A DNA stretch of 64,000 bases from CAYNRA01 sp046293395 (lineage in GTDB: Bacteria > Bacteroidota > Bacteroidia > Cytophagales > Spirosomataceae), in contig JBKBOU010000002.1 in the NCBI GenBank assembly GCA_046293395.1, forward strand, positions 682,001-746,000. The letters run 5' to 3'. Below the pieces are notes generated by a model, which was not told the DNA's origin, searched no databases, and was given only the letters and a program-made list of their open reading frames with translations. How positions within the stretch are numbered: position 1 is the first letter of the stretch; every line of letters starts with the position of its first letter. The translations under genes were made by a program, and so were the position numbers. Below, in pieces: positions 44,994 through 54,041 of this stretch.

Positions 44994-45974
44994 TTAAAAA
45001 CCAATTGTTTTCAGACGCAAACCTGTGGTTTCATCTAAACCAAAAATTAAATTCATATTTTGTACCGCTTGCCCAGAAGCTCCTTTCGTCAGGTTGTCTA
45101 TGATACTCGTAATCAAAAGTTGATTCCCATGCTTTTGTAGTTGGATTATACATTTGTTTGTATTCACAACTTGCTTTAAATCAATATCTTCTGTGACAAC
45201 ATGCGTAAATGGGTGTGCGGCATAGTACGTGGAGTAAAGCTTTACGGCTTCGTCCAATGACCCTTCGTACGGTGTATATACATTTGCCATGATTCCGCGC
45301 GTGAAGTTTCCTCGGTAAGGAATAAAATGCACGCTGTGGTCAAAATCAGGCTGTAAGGCAGTAATACTTTGTCCGATTTCAGCCAAATGTTGATGTGTGA
45401 ATGCCTTGTAAATAGAGATATTATTATTTCTCCAACTGAAGTGCGTTGAGGCACTCAGGGCTTGCCCAGCACCCGTTGACCCGGTAATTGCGCTCACATG
45501 AACGTCTGATTTCAAGACTTTAGCCGCAGCCAAAGGCAATACAGCCAGCTCAATACTTGTCGCAAAACAACCTGGATTTGCAATACGACTCGCCTGCCGG
45601 ATTGTTTCTCGCTGAAGTTCAGGAAGACCATAAACAAAACCATTGGACTGATTCCGAAAATCTGTACTTAAATCAATGATTTTCATGTCTGAAGGAATGG
45701 TTTCCGTTGCCAAAAATTGCTCAGACTGCCCATGACCTGAACACAGAAATAGTACATCCACGTGCTCCCATTCTTTTCCAGAAGGAAGTGCCGCAGCGAA
45801 AGTTAAGTCTGTTTCACCTAACAAATCTTTGTGTGTCTTGTAAATGGGTTGCCCAGCTTGGCTTTGCGAAAGTACAAATTGGAGATGTGCTTGCGGGTGA
45901 TTGAGGAGAATTCGGAGGAGTTCGCCGCCTGTGTAACCGGCTCCACCTACGATTCCGATTCTAATTTTTTGCAT
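44994..45974 (-). CDS. argC: N-acetyl-gamma-glutamyl-phosphate reductase
   Basis: A 326-residue protein. An NAD(P)-binding Rossmann start (IRIGIVGGAGYTGGELLRIL) is followed by the catalytic Cys136 in ANPGCFATS, and the conserved FIPYRGNFTRGI and NLTKGASGQAVQN segments. It reduces acetylglutamyl phosphate to the semialdehyde used by ArgD. It is upstream of argD with a 26-bp gap. Other arg genes are not in the window. Confidence 0.95.
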   Translation of the reverse strand: MQKIRIGIVGGAGYTGGELLRILLNHPQAHLQFVLSQSQAGQPIYKTHKDLLGETDLTFAAALPSGKEWEHVDVLFLCSGHGQSEQFLATETIPSDMKIIDLSTDFRNQSNGFVYGLPELQRETIRQASRIANPGCFATSIELAVLPLAAAKVLKSDVHVSAITGSTGAGQALSASTHFSWRNNNISIYKAFTHQHLAEIGQSITALQPDFDHSVHFIPYRGNFTRGIMANVYTPYEGSLDEAVKLYSTYYAAHPFTHVVTEDIDLKQVVNTNKCIIQLQKHGNQLLITSIIDNLTKGASGQAVQNMNLIFGLDETTGLRLKTIGF

Positions 45975-46185
45975 GTTTTTTGGTTAATTGTCATCGTACA
46001 TAAGAACAGAAAAATGTGCCGCCCGATTAATTTCGTATGCGGCAAGTACGTCGGAGAAATGAGGAAGGATAGACGTACAAGAAATTCTTATGCAAGGAAT
46101 GGTTATTCATTTGAGAGTACAAAATAGAAAAAATCTGAATTGAATTTCAAGATTTTTTCTATTTTTCCTCCTAGTTTCGATAAAC

Positions 46186-47655
46186 TCAAGAAGCCGTAGG
46201 AACAAACGAAGCGGCGATTTTTGCCGAAGACAACGCCAACGGGATTCCGCCTCCTGGGTGTACACTTCCACCTACAAAATACAAATTTTTTATCCTGCTA
46301 GAGAAATTTGCATGACGTAAGAAAGCTGCAAACCGATTATTTGAGCTGTTTCCATACAATGCCCCTTGCGCACTTGAGGTTCTGGATTCTATCGTTCTTG
46401 GGTCTAAAATATCCTCCGTTTCTATCAATGAAGCGATGTCGATACCTAAAATGCGTTGAAATTTCGCTAAAATTGCTTCTCGTGTCTTCGCAATAAGTGT
46501 ATCCCAATCTTGGCCTTCATTGGCAGGTGCATTCAACAAGATAAACCAATTTTCGCTTTGTGGGGGAGCATCATCTGGTTTGCATTTGGACGTAATATTG
46601 AGATAAATAGTCGGGTCTTGGTAAATTGTTTTTAACTCAAATTGGTGACGAAATTCTTCTTCGTAATTGTCTGAAAAGAAAATATTATGGAGACCAAGTT
46701 CTTTGAACTCTCGCTTGATTCCCCAATAAAATATCAGCCCAGAGCCACTTTTTGCTTGATTTAGGATTTTCTCGGGTTGCTTTTGATTGGGTAAAAGTCG
46801 GCGATAGGTAGGCGTAACATCCATATTGCTCACCACCACATCCATCGGATACATGTCTGTCGCTGTCCGAATACCTGTTGCTTTTCCTGATTCCACACAA
46901 ATTTCTGTGACTCGTTCTTGGTAACGGAATTGAACCCCCAAATCTTCCGCTAGTTTGACAAGACTTTGCGTGATGCCATACATCCCGTTTTTCGGGAAAA
47001 AAGCACCTACGTTATATTCCAAGTGCGGAATAATCGTCATTGTTGCGGGCGTTTCGTACGGATTTGACCCATTGTAGGTTGCATAGCGATTGAATAACTG
47101 AACCGTTTTGGGTTGTTTGAATGCTTTTTGATTTGCCTTGTGCATTGTGCCAAATACACCCATTTTAGCAAGATGTTTATATCCTCTAAAGGCTTTTCTG
47201 GATGTCCAGGTAGTTACTTTATGGAGAGAATCCTCAAGGAAAAGACCACTGAGAACTTCGTATTTGAAAGCACTGTCTTTGAGATAACCGCGAATGTTTT
47301 CAGCAGGTTCGCCTAGCGTTTCTTCTGCTTTCTGGGCAAATTCTTCTGTATTGGCTGGTACAACGAAACGCGTGCCATCTTCCCAAAAATAACGGCACAC
47401 TTCAGGCATTTTTTGGTATTCAAAATACGCTTTGGGGGATTTTCCGGCTAGCGTAAATAATTCATCAACAAATTGAGGCATGGTAAAAAGAGAAGGCCCT
47501 GCATCAAAACGATAGCCAGCTGCCTCCCAACTACTCAGTTTGCCTCCTGGATACGCGTTGGCTTCAAAAACGGTTACTTGATATCCTTTGACAGCCAACC
47601 GAATAGCTGTTGCAATTCCACCAATTCCTGCACCAACGACACCTGCTTTCTGCAT
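46186..47655 (-). CDS. crtD: Carotenoid desaturase, CrtI/CrtD family (likely 1-hydroxycarotenoid 3,4-desaturase)
   Basis: A 489-residue FAD enzyme. It begins with the dinucleotide motif VVGAGIGGIATAIRLAVKG, then EANAYPGGKLSSWEAAGYRFDAGPSLF (read across residues about 31-57). It ends with the FAD-binding C-terminal block LYFVGGSVHPGGGIPLALSSAK. This matches the phytoene-desaturase superfamily, and the N-terminal block with YRFDAGPSLFTMPQFV is closest to the CrtD-like branch of Bacteroidota. CrtI is the alternative. No crtB or other crt gene is adjacent, so pigment synthesis here must rely on genes elsewhere. Confidence 0.8.
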   Translation of the reverse strand: MQKAGVVGAGIGGIATAIRLAVKGYQVTVFEANAYPGGKLSSWEAAGYRFDAGPSLFTMPQFVDELFTLAGKSPKAYFEYQKMPEVCRYFWEDGTRFVVPANTEEFAQKAEETLGEPAENIRGYLKDSAFKYEVLSGLFLEDSLHKVTTWTSRKAFRGYKHLAKMGVFGTMHKANQKAFKQPKTVQLFNRYATYNGSNPYETPATMTIIPHLEYNVGAFFPKNGMYGITQSLVKLAEDLGVQFRYQERVTEICVESGKATGIRTATDMYPMDVVVSNMDVTPTYRRLLPNQKQPEKILNQAKSGSGLIFYWGIKREFKELGLHNIFFSDNYEEEFRHQFELKTIYQDPTIYLNITSKCKPDDAPPQSENWFILLNAPANEGQDWDTLIAKTREAILAKFQRILGIDIASLIETEDILDPRTIESRTSSAQGALYGNSSNNRFAAFLRHANFSSRIKNLYFVGGSVHPGGGIPLALSSAKIAASFVPTAS

Positions 47656-47930
47656 AAATTTGAGTTCAATGATTAAATAAAAAGTCTTTGTACTACATAA
47701 CGTATTCTAACAAGATTGGGTTTGGGAATAAGGGCATTCTATTCATCTTTTCAATCTAGCTTCTTCTTCACAGTCCGTATTGCTCTCCTCTGGACGTTGT
47801 TACATAAGTTAAATAATTCTCTCAGAAAACTCTCTCTCCACATTTTCTCCAAGACATTCTTGTTCACCCAACCGTTTTTTTGTACTTTCAGCCTTCATTT
47901 TTCAACCCAATACCTATCAATTCATTATTT

Positions 47931-48323
47931 ATGAAAAGAAGAAATTTCTTAGAAAACTCAACCAAAGTGGCTGCTGCCAGTCTTATTTTACCTACTACAT
48001 CGCTTGTGCCCATGAAAGAACAATTCGTACATCATGTGTATTTTGTACTCAAAAACCCAACAAGTCAAGAAGACAAAGACTTGTTAATCAAGGGATTAAA
48101 AAAGCTTAGCAAAGTACCAACTATCAAATACCATCACATTGGCGTACCTGCACCTACGAGTCGTGAGGTCATTAACAAAGATTATTCTATCTCTTGGTTA
48201 TGTCTTTTTATGAATGGTGAGGACGAAGCCGTTTATCAGACGCATCCCATTCACCTTCAATTTATTGAAGAATGTGCACATCTGTGGGAAAAAGTGACAG
48301 TCTATGATTCCATCAGCATTTAA
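47931..48323 (+). CDS. Dabb-domain (stress-responsive A/B barrel) protein with Tat signal
   Basis: A protein of 130 residues starting at the ATG at 47931 (MKRRNFLENSTKVAAASL). A twin-arginine-type signal precedes a Dabb ferredoxin-like domain beginning FVHHVYFVLKNPTSQED and including YHHIGVPAPTSREV and YQTHPIHLQFIEECAHLW. Dabb proteins form small dimeric barrels; the substrate or ligand is unknown. An in-frame start 17 codons earlier is rejected because it would hide the signal. It lies 33 bp before another Tat-signal gene (48357), suggesting a two-gene unit. Confidence 0.82.
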   Translation: MKRRNFLENSTKVAAASLILPTTSLVPMKEQFVHHVYFVLKNPTSQEDKDLLIKGLKKLSKVPTIKYHHIGVPAPTSREVINKDYSISWLCLFMNGEDEAVYQTHPIHLQFIEECAHLWEKVTVYDSISI

Positions 48324-48356
48324 CATACTTTTTTATCTATCCCCCCTCTCAAATAT

Positions 48357-49406
48357 ATGAAACCAACGACAAGAAGAAAATTCATTCGCTGGTCTGCCCT
48401 TTCCGTCCCTTTTCTCTCGTCATTCCCGACACAAGCGGCAAAACCGAAAGTGGTGAAACCCATCATTGTCTCTACTTGGGAGAGCGGTCTGGCTGTCAAT
48501 GAAGAAGCTTGGAAAGTTCTGGAACAAAAAACAGGTCGCGCCCTAGATGCTGTCGAAGCCGCAGCCCAACATATCGAAAATTCTATCAATTGTTGCGTTG
48601 GTTTGGGTGGAAATCCTGACCGAGACGGACGTGTCACGCTGGATGCAAGTATCATGGATCACCAATTTAATTGTGGTTCTGTTGCTGCTCTAGAACGCAT
48701 CAAGCACCCTATTTCTGTTGCCCGAAAGGTCATGGAATCTACGCCCCACGTTTTCTTAGTTGGTGAGGGTGCACAACAATTTGCTTTGGAAAATGGCTTC
48801 CCGCTAGAAAGTGAGGAACTCTCCCAAGAAGCGCAAAATCAATACAAAGAATGGCTAAAAAAGTCCGAATACAAGCCCATTATCAATATTGAAAAACAGC
48901 AAATGAATGCGTTTCCGAAAAAGAGCAATGGCCCATTTGCGCCAGCTCATTTAGAAGACGGCAATTTCAATCACGATACAATGGGTTCCATTGCGCTTGA
49001 CTTCGCCGGAAATCTATCCGGCGCTTGCACAACAAGTGGGATGGGTTTTAAGATGCGCGGGCGTGTAGGCGACTCTCCTATCATCGGTTCAGGTTTGTAT
49101 GTGGACAATGCCGTTGGCGCTGCTACTTCTTCCGGACAAGGCGAAGAAGTCATTCGCATTTGTGGTACTTTTCTCATTATTGAGCTCATGCGCAACGGAA
49201 AATCACCTTTCGAGGCTTGTAAAACAGCCATTGAACGACTTGTACAGATAAATCCCAAGAAAGCAGAAGGTTTTCAGGTAGGATTCATTGCGCTATCCAA
49301 GACAGGCGAATATGGGGCGTACTCGGTGGCACCTGGCTTTACTTTTTCTGTTCGAGATGCTTCGGGAGAAGGACGAGTCTATGAAGCAAAAAGTTATTTT
49401 TCGTAA
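48357..49406 (+). CDS. Glycosylasparaginase/isoaspartyl peptidase (Ntn hydrolase) with Tat-like signal
   Basis: A 349-residue protein. A twin-arginine-like signal (TTRRKFIRWSALSVPFLSS) leads into an N-terminal-nucleophile hydrolase with GRALDAVEAAAQHIEN, GLGGNPDRDGRVTLDASIMD, and the autocleavage/catalytic site HDTMGSIALD (nucleophile Thr208). This is the aspartylglucosaminidase/L-asparaginase type 2 family, which self-cleaves at His-Asp/Thr and hydrolyses N-glycosylasparagine or isoaspartyl bonds. It lies 33 bp after the Dabb gene. The 3' side carries a palindromic repeat array. Confidence 0.92.
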   Translation: MKPTTRRKFIRWSALSVPFLSSFPTQAAKPKVVKPIIVSTWESGLAVNEEAWKVLEQKTGRALDAVEAAAQHIENSINCCVGLGGNPDRDGRVTLDASIMDHQFNCGSVAALERIKHPISVARKVMESTPHVFLVGEGAQQFALENGFPLESEELSQEAQNQYKEWLKKSEYKPIINIEKQQMNAFPKKSNGPFAPAHLEDGNFNHDTMGSIALDFAGNLSGACTTSGMGFKMRGRVGDSPIIGSGLYVDNAVGAATSSGQGEEVIRICGTFLIIELMRNGKSPFEACKTAIERLVQINPKKAEGFQVGFIALSKTGEYGAYSVAPGFTFSVRDASGEGRVYEAKSYFS

Positions 49407-49483
49407 CATATAAAACTTCGAGGGTTCAAATAAAAGACCTTTTCAAAACACAGTCCTTCGCAATTTTCCGTATTTCAACACAC

Positions 49484-49559
49484 AGAACCGCGTTGAAACA
49501 TAGAACCGCGTTGAAACAGAACCGCGTTAAAACGAAACCGCGTTGAAACGCGGTTCTGC
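49484..49559. repeat. Array of about 16-18-nt half-sites ending in a full palindrome
   Basis: AGAACCGCGTTGAAAC occurs at 49484-49499 and 49502-49517, and a one-base variant AGAACCGCGTTAAAAC at 49518-49533. A full palindrome, AACCGCGTT-ga-AACGCGGTT, follows at 49536-49555. It has the same plan as the array at 43696-43838 with another sequence. Confidence 0.9.
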
Positions 49560-49715
49560 ACGAACAGGGCAAAAAAATCATAACACATTCCAATCAATAA
49601 ACCATCATTATCAACAGAATGCTTATTTTTGCTATTCGAAACCGAAAAAATGTCACAAACAATGCGTATGACTTCTTGCAAACGTGAGACATCACTTGGA
49701 TTCTAAAAAATCAAA

Positions 49716-51299
49716 ATGGAACATAAATCAGAACGCACAGTACCGAAAGACGGATTTGAGGGACTAAAAGAAAACTTCGTATCCGACTCTATTTCTGGTT
49801 TTACTGTCTTTTTATTGGCTTTACCACTTAGTTTGGGCATTGCCAAAGCCTCCGATTTTCCACCCATTATGGGGCTTATTTCTGCCATTATCGGTGGTAT
49901 TGTCGTTAGCTTTTTCATGGGCTCTCGTCTTACCATCAAGGGGCCAGCTGCTGGTATGATTGTCATTGTTGCAGGGGCTGTCAACGAATTTGGAGGCGGT
50001 GAACTGGGCTGGCGCTTGGCATTAGGCGCCATGGTTGTTGCGGGTATCGTACAAATTTTATTTGGCGTGTTCAAATTAGGCAAGCTTGCCGACTTCTTTC
50101 CACTTTCCGCCATTCATGGTATGCTCGCTGCCATTGGTCTTATCATTATTGCCAAACAAATTCCTATTTTATTAGCCATTGACCCAACTACGACCAAAGG
50201 AATGGGACCTATCCCTTTGCTGTTTTCGATTCCTCTATTTATCAAAAATTTAGACCCGAAGTCCACACTTATTGGCGTAATTAGTCTGACAATCATGCTG
50301 TCGTGGCCTTTATTGAAAAGTCCGCTCAAAAAAATACCTGCCCCTTTGGTTGTATTATTGATAGCTATTCCTGCCGAATTACTGATGGATTTTCAGACAA
50401 CCAAACCCGCCCACGCACTTGTGCATATCGGTAATTTGGCGGATAATTTACAAATAAACGTGGACTTCGGTGGAATTACCCAAACGAGTATATTTATCAA
50501 ATATGTGGTCATGTTTGCGCTTGTGGGGTCATTGGAGTCTTTATTAACAGTCAAGGCGATTGATATGCTTGACCCTTTTCGACGTAAATCGGATGCAAAC
50601 AAAGACTTAATTGCCGTTGGCATTGGAAATACCATCGCCGCTGTTTTGGGAGGCTTACCCATGATTTCTGAGGTAGCCCGCAGCTCTTCCAATGTGGCAA
50701 ATGGAGCAAAAACGCGTTGGGCAAATTTCTTTCATGGTTTCTTTATACTTGCCTTTCTTTTGTTGGCGTCCAACCTCATTGGATTAATTCCTAACTCGGC
50801 TTTGGCGGCGATGCTCATCACGGTAGGTATCAAATTAACCCATCCAAGAGAATTTATTCAAGTATTTAAAATTGGAAAAGAACAACTAGCCATTTTCTTG
50901 ATAACCATTTTTTTCACCCTTTACGAGGACCTTTTGGTCGGAATAATGGCTGGAATTATCTTGCAAATGCTCATTAATATCATTGATTGGGACTTATTAA
51001 AAACCTTGTTCCGAGCCCCTACAGAGGTGTCTTTCACCGACAAAGAATATTTGGTAGAAATTGGGCAATCGGCTGTTTTTAGTAATTATATCGGCATTAA
51101 AAGTAAGTTGGAGGCAATACCACCAGGTTTTAAGGTAACGATTGACCTTAAAAATACAAAAATGATTGACCATTCGGTCATGGAAAACCTACATCGTTTT
51201 GAGGACGAATACAGAGCAAACGGAGGAAAAATAGAAATCATTGGATTAGAAATGCACCAACCCGTCTCCGAACATCATCTTGCCACACGAAAAAAATAA
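49716..51299 (+). CDS. SulP-family anion transporter with STAS domain
   Basis: A 527-residue membrane protein. It starts with SDSISGFTVFLLALPLSLGIAKAS, then about ten transmembrane helices (to about residue 425). A C-terminal cytoplasmic STAS domain (about 440-515) contains FKVTIDLKNTKMIDHSVMENLHRF. SulP proteins carry sulfate, bicarbonate or other anions; STAS controls activity. No carbonic anhydrase or sulfate-assimilation gene is adjacent to settle the substrate. The start is the ATG at 49716. Confidence 0.92.
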   Translation: MEHKSERTVPKDGFEGLKENFVSDSISGFTVFLLALPLSLGIAKASDFPPIMGLISAIIGGIVVSFFMGSRLTIKGPAAGMIVIVAGAVNEFGGGELGWRLALGAMVVAGIVQILFGVFKLGKLADFFPLSAIHGMLAAIGLIIIAKQIPILLAIDPTTTKGMGPIPLLFSIPLFIKNLDPKSTLIGVISLTIMLSWPLLKSPLKKIPAPLVVLLIAIPAELLMDFQTTKPAHALVHIGNLADNLQINVDFGGITQTSIFIKYVVMFALVGSLESLLTVKAIDMLDPFRRKSDANKDLIAVGIGNTIAAVLGGLPMISEVARSSSNVANGAKTRWANFFHGFFILAFLLLASNLIGLIPNSALAAMLITVGIKLTHPREFIQVFKIGKEQLAIFLITIFFTLYEDLLVGIMAGIILQMLINIIDWDLLKTLFRAPTEVSFTDKEYLVEIGQSAVFSNYIGIKSKLEAIPPGFKVTIDLKNTKMIDHSVMENLHRFEDEYRANGGKIEIIGLEMHQPVSEHHLATRKK

Positions 51300-51312
51300 C
51301 ATCCCATTAAAT

Positions 51313-51348
51313 ATACCGTATTAAAATGCGGTGTGTTTAATGCGGTAT
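51313..51348. repeat. Half-site plus palindrome: ACCGCATT family
   Basis: On the minus strand: a half-site ATACCGCATTAAAC (51348-51335) followed by ACCGCATT-tt-AATACGGT (51332-51315), a near-palindrome. The long form pairs ATACCGTATTAAA with TTTAATGCGGTAT. It may also act as the SulP terminator, although no T-run follows. Confidence 0.65.
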
Positions 51349-51376
51349 GACAAATTTTAAGGCAACATCCAATTTA

Positions 51377-51437
51377 ATGTAACATGCCAGAATTTCACGC
51401 AGCGTCTCAGTATTCCATGTAATGTCACGCGTTACAT
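51377..51437. repeat. Possible further degenerate array: ATGTAACGCG words
   Basis: ATGTAACAT (51377-51385) and ATGTAATGTCACGCGTTACAT (51417-51437) share ATGTAA arms, and the second closes on TTACAT. It is weak and decayed, but placed and built like the neighbouring arrays. Confidence 0.4.
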
Positions 51438-51586
51438 ACCGAATCCGTATCTCACATCGTATCCTTATGTTGATACAATACCCCAAAGCTTGTCTATACA
51501 AGATATTTCAGATTATTCTTTAATTTGTATTATTAAATGTATAATTTAGACAAATAAAAGAATAACCTATCTCAACCCTAAAAAAG

Positions 51587-53305
51587 ATGAATGTCATGGG
51601 TGACAGCCAAAAAGAGAGAACGTATGACGCAATCGTCATTGGCTCAGGAATTAGCGGCGGTTGGGCCGCAAAGGAACTCACTGAAAAAGGACTTAAAACG
51701 CTTGTCTTGGAACGTGGGCGCGACGTAAAGCACCTGCAAGATTACCCAACTGCTCTCTCCAATCCGTGGGATTTCTCCCACCATCTTCGCAAAACCAAAG
51801 AAGACAAAGACACCAACCCGATTGTCAATAAATGCTATGCGTACAGCGAAGCAACTTCTCATTTTTTTGTGAAAGATGCAGACCACCCTTACATCCAAGA
51901 AAAACCCTTCGACTGGATTCGTGGCTACCAAGTAGGTGGAAAATCCTTGCTCTGGGCACGCCAAACACAACGTTGGAGCAAATATGAGTTCGAAGCACCC
52001 GCCCGAGATGGCTTCGCCGTTGAATGGCCCATCTCCTACGACGACCTCGCGCCGTGGTACACACACGTAGAAAAATTCGCTGGAATTTCCGGAAATAAAG
52101 ACGGTATCGAACACCTTCCCGATGGAGATTTCCTCCCTGCTTGGGAGCTGAATTGCGTCGAAAAACACATTCAAAAAAGAATAAAAGAAGAATATAACGA
52201 CCAAAGACCTGTTATCATTGGGCGCTGTGCCCACTTAACTCAACCCACTGAACTTCACCTGAAACAAGGAAGAGGGCAATGCCAAGCACGTCATCTTTGC
52301 GAACGCGGATGCCCCTATGGCGGGTATTTCAGCTCGGTTTCAGCCACTCTCCCTTGGGCAGCTCAAACAGGAAATCTCACACTTCGCCCCCATTCTGTTG
52401 TACACTCCATCTTGTACGATGACCAAAAAGGACGTGCTACGGGAGTTCGTATCATTGACACAGAAACCAAAGAAGAAATCGAATACTACGCAAAAATAAT
52501 TTTCGTCAACGCTGCTTGCCTCAATAGTAACCTTATTTTACTCAATTCTACCTCCAGCCGCTTTCCAAATGGATTAGGAAATGACAGCGGCGTATTGGGC
52601 CAATACATCGCTTTTCACCAATACAGAGGCCAAGGCAACGCGCAGTTTGAAGGTTTTGAAGAGGGTTATTATTATGGAAGAAGACCGACCTCCGCGTTTA
52701 TGCCTTCTTTCCGAAATGTATTTCAGCAGGACAAAGTGGACTTCCAAAGAGGATACATGGTAGCTTTTTCTGCCTCCCGACAAGGTTGGCAAAGAGGTGC
52801 TTGGAACGGTGATTTTGGAAGTGATTTCAAGGAATCTGTTTCAAAACCTGGCCCATGGTCTATTTATGTACAAATGCAAGGCGAGACAATCCCTAAAGCC
52901 AGTAACCAAGTTCGGCTTAGCAAAGATAAAGTGGATGCGTGGGGAATACCTCAACTGATTACATCCATTGATTACGATGAAAATGACCATAAAATGATGC
53001 GCGATTTTCAAACGCAAGCTGCTGAAATGCTCGAGAAGGCAGGTTGTACCCAAATCAATATGTTTGATAGCCACCAAAATCCTGGATTAGATATTCACGA
53101 AATGGGTGGTGCGCGAATGGGAAAAGACCCGAAAACGTCCATCCTAAACCGATGGAACCAAGTTCACAGCTGCCCCAACGTTTTTGTCACCGATGGCGCA
53201 GCAATGACTTCTGTCGGCAATCAAAATCCATCTTTGACTTTCATGGCACTAACTGCCCGCGCAGCAAATTATGCCGTAGAAGAATTAAAAAGACAAAATC
53301 TTTGA
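51587..53305 (+). CDS. GMC-family FAD oxidoreductase
   Basis: A 572-residue protein. The N-terminal FAD-binding motif is AIVIGSGISGGWAAKELTEK with LVLERG following. The GMC signature region holds VGGKSLLWARQTQRWSKYEF, a Cys-rich segment CQARHLCERGCPYGGYFSS is present, and the C-terminal active site has the conserved His (SHQNPGLDIHEMGGARMG) and NQNPSLTFMALTARAA. This branch resembles gluconate 2-dehydrogenase-like or glycoside 3-oxidising flavoproteins. The small subunit that often precedes such genes is absent here. No Tat signal is present, so it may be cytoplasmic. The physiological substrate is unknown. Confidence 0.9.
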   Translation: MNVMGDSQKERTYDAIVIGSGISGGWAAKELTEKGLKTLVLERGRDVKHLQDYPTALSNPWDFSHHLRKTKEDKDTNPIVNKCYAYSEATSHFFVKDADHPYIQEKPFDWIRGYQVGGKSLLWARQTQRWSKYEFEAPARDGFAVEWPISYDDLAPWYTHVEKFAGISGNKDGIEHLPDGDFLPAWELNCVEKHIQKRIKEEYNDQRPVIIGRCAHLTQPTELHLKQGRGQCQARHLCERGCPYGGYFSSVSATLPWAAQTGNLTLRPHSVVHSILYDDQKGRATGVRIIDTETKEEIEYYAKIIFVNAACLNSNLILLNSTSSRFPNGLGNDSGVLGQYIAFHQYRGQGNAQFEGFEEGYYYGRRPTSAFMPSFRNVFQQDKVDFQRGYMVAFSASRQGWQRGAWNGDFGSDFKESVSKPGPWSIYVQMQGETIPKASNQVRLSKDKVDAWGIPQLITSIDYDENDHKMMRDFQTQAAEMLEKAGCTQINMFDSHQNPGLDIHEMGGARMGKDPKTSILNRWNQVHSCPNVFVTDGAAMTSVGNQNPSLTFMALTARAANYAVEELKRQNL

Positions 53306-53318
53306 TGCTCCCTTTTCT

Positions 53319-54041
53319 CTACTCCAAGGTATAGTTGGTCAATAAAGATAAAAAGTCGGGAGCTGAATGATGCATCAAGACATCAATTGTTGATAACCAA
53401 GGAATAAACTCAAATTTACCTTGCGAATAAACCAAAGGCATGGGACGTAAAAAGTACAGTTCCATGCCTTTTTCTTTGAAATCCTGCACGTTATATAACT
53501 CTTTTCCACCGATTGGATTGATATATGTAGTCGCTTTTTCTGTTTCACAAATAGAAATAATCCGTTCTTGCGCTTTTAATTCCTCGTTTTGATACACCGC
53601 AGAACTTGGCATGAGCTTGGTAGTTATCCCGACATACGTGGCGATTTCTTCTATACTCCAAAAAGCCAATTCACTCATTTTAGGCTGGTTTTCTCGAAAC
53701 AAAACGCGTTCGACCAAGGCAAATGTCTCCGCAAAAAAAGGCGCTTTTTTGTAATTCTGCTCCAAGGTTTTCAGAAACTTTTCGCGCCAGTTGACAAAAC
53801 TTGAGTCCACATAAATTTCATTGATTTTTTTGTTTTGGCTCATGTCTTTCAATGGAATCGAAAACAAGCTTGCCTGCCCATTGATAGCCAATTGATTTCT
53901 ATGAATCCATCCTTTTTTGATGAAATTCACATCGTCGTAAAACACAAAAGTATCCACAGCATGTACCAACTGTAGATAACCAATATAAGGAAAAAAATAC
54001 GGTTGCATGATGCCTACACGGCGTTTTTCGTCTGAAATCAT
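53319..54041 (-). CDS. WbqC-family protein
   Basis: A 240-residue protein starting VGIMQPYFFPYIGYLQLVHA, with the family block FVFYDDVNFIKKGWIHRNQL near residues 32-51 and the TTYINPIGGKELYN segment. WbqC proteins are found in O-antigen or glycan biosynthesis clusters, and some are linked to acyl or amino transfer onto sugars; the exact reaction is unclear. Its ATG overlaps the stop of the upstream membrane glycosyltransferase-like gene (ATGA at 54038-54041), implying a coupled function in surface glycan assembly. Confidence 0.88.
   Translation of the reverse strand: MISDEKRRVGIMQPYFFPYIGYLQLVHAVDTFVFYDDVNFIKKGWIHRNQLAINGQASLFSIPLKDMSQNKKINEIYVDSSFVNWREKFLKTLEQNYKKAPFFAETFALVERVLFRENQPKMSELAFWSIEEIATYVGITTKLMPSSAVYQNEELKAQERIISICETEKATTYINPIGGKELYNVQDFKEKGMELYFLRPMPLVYSQGKFEFIPWLSTIDVLMHHSAPDFLSLLTNYTLE

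Noticed and set aside
49475..49681. Minus-strand frame across the AACCGCGTT array
   Set aside because: Half of it translates the repeat, so the repeated peptide is an artefact of the repeated DNA.
51644..52234. Minus-strand frame of 196 codons opposite the GMC oxidoreductase
   Set aside because: Shadow of a well-supported gene on the other strand.
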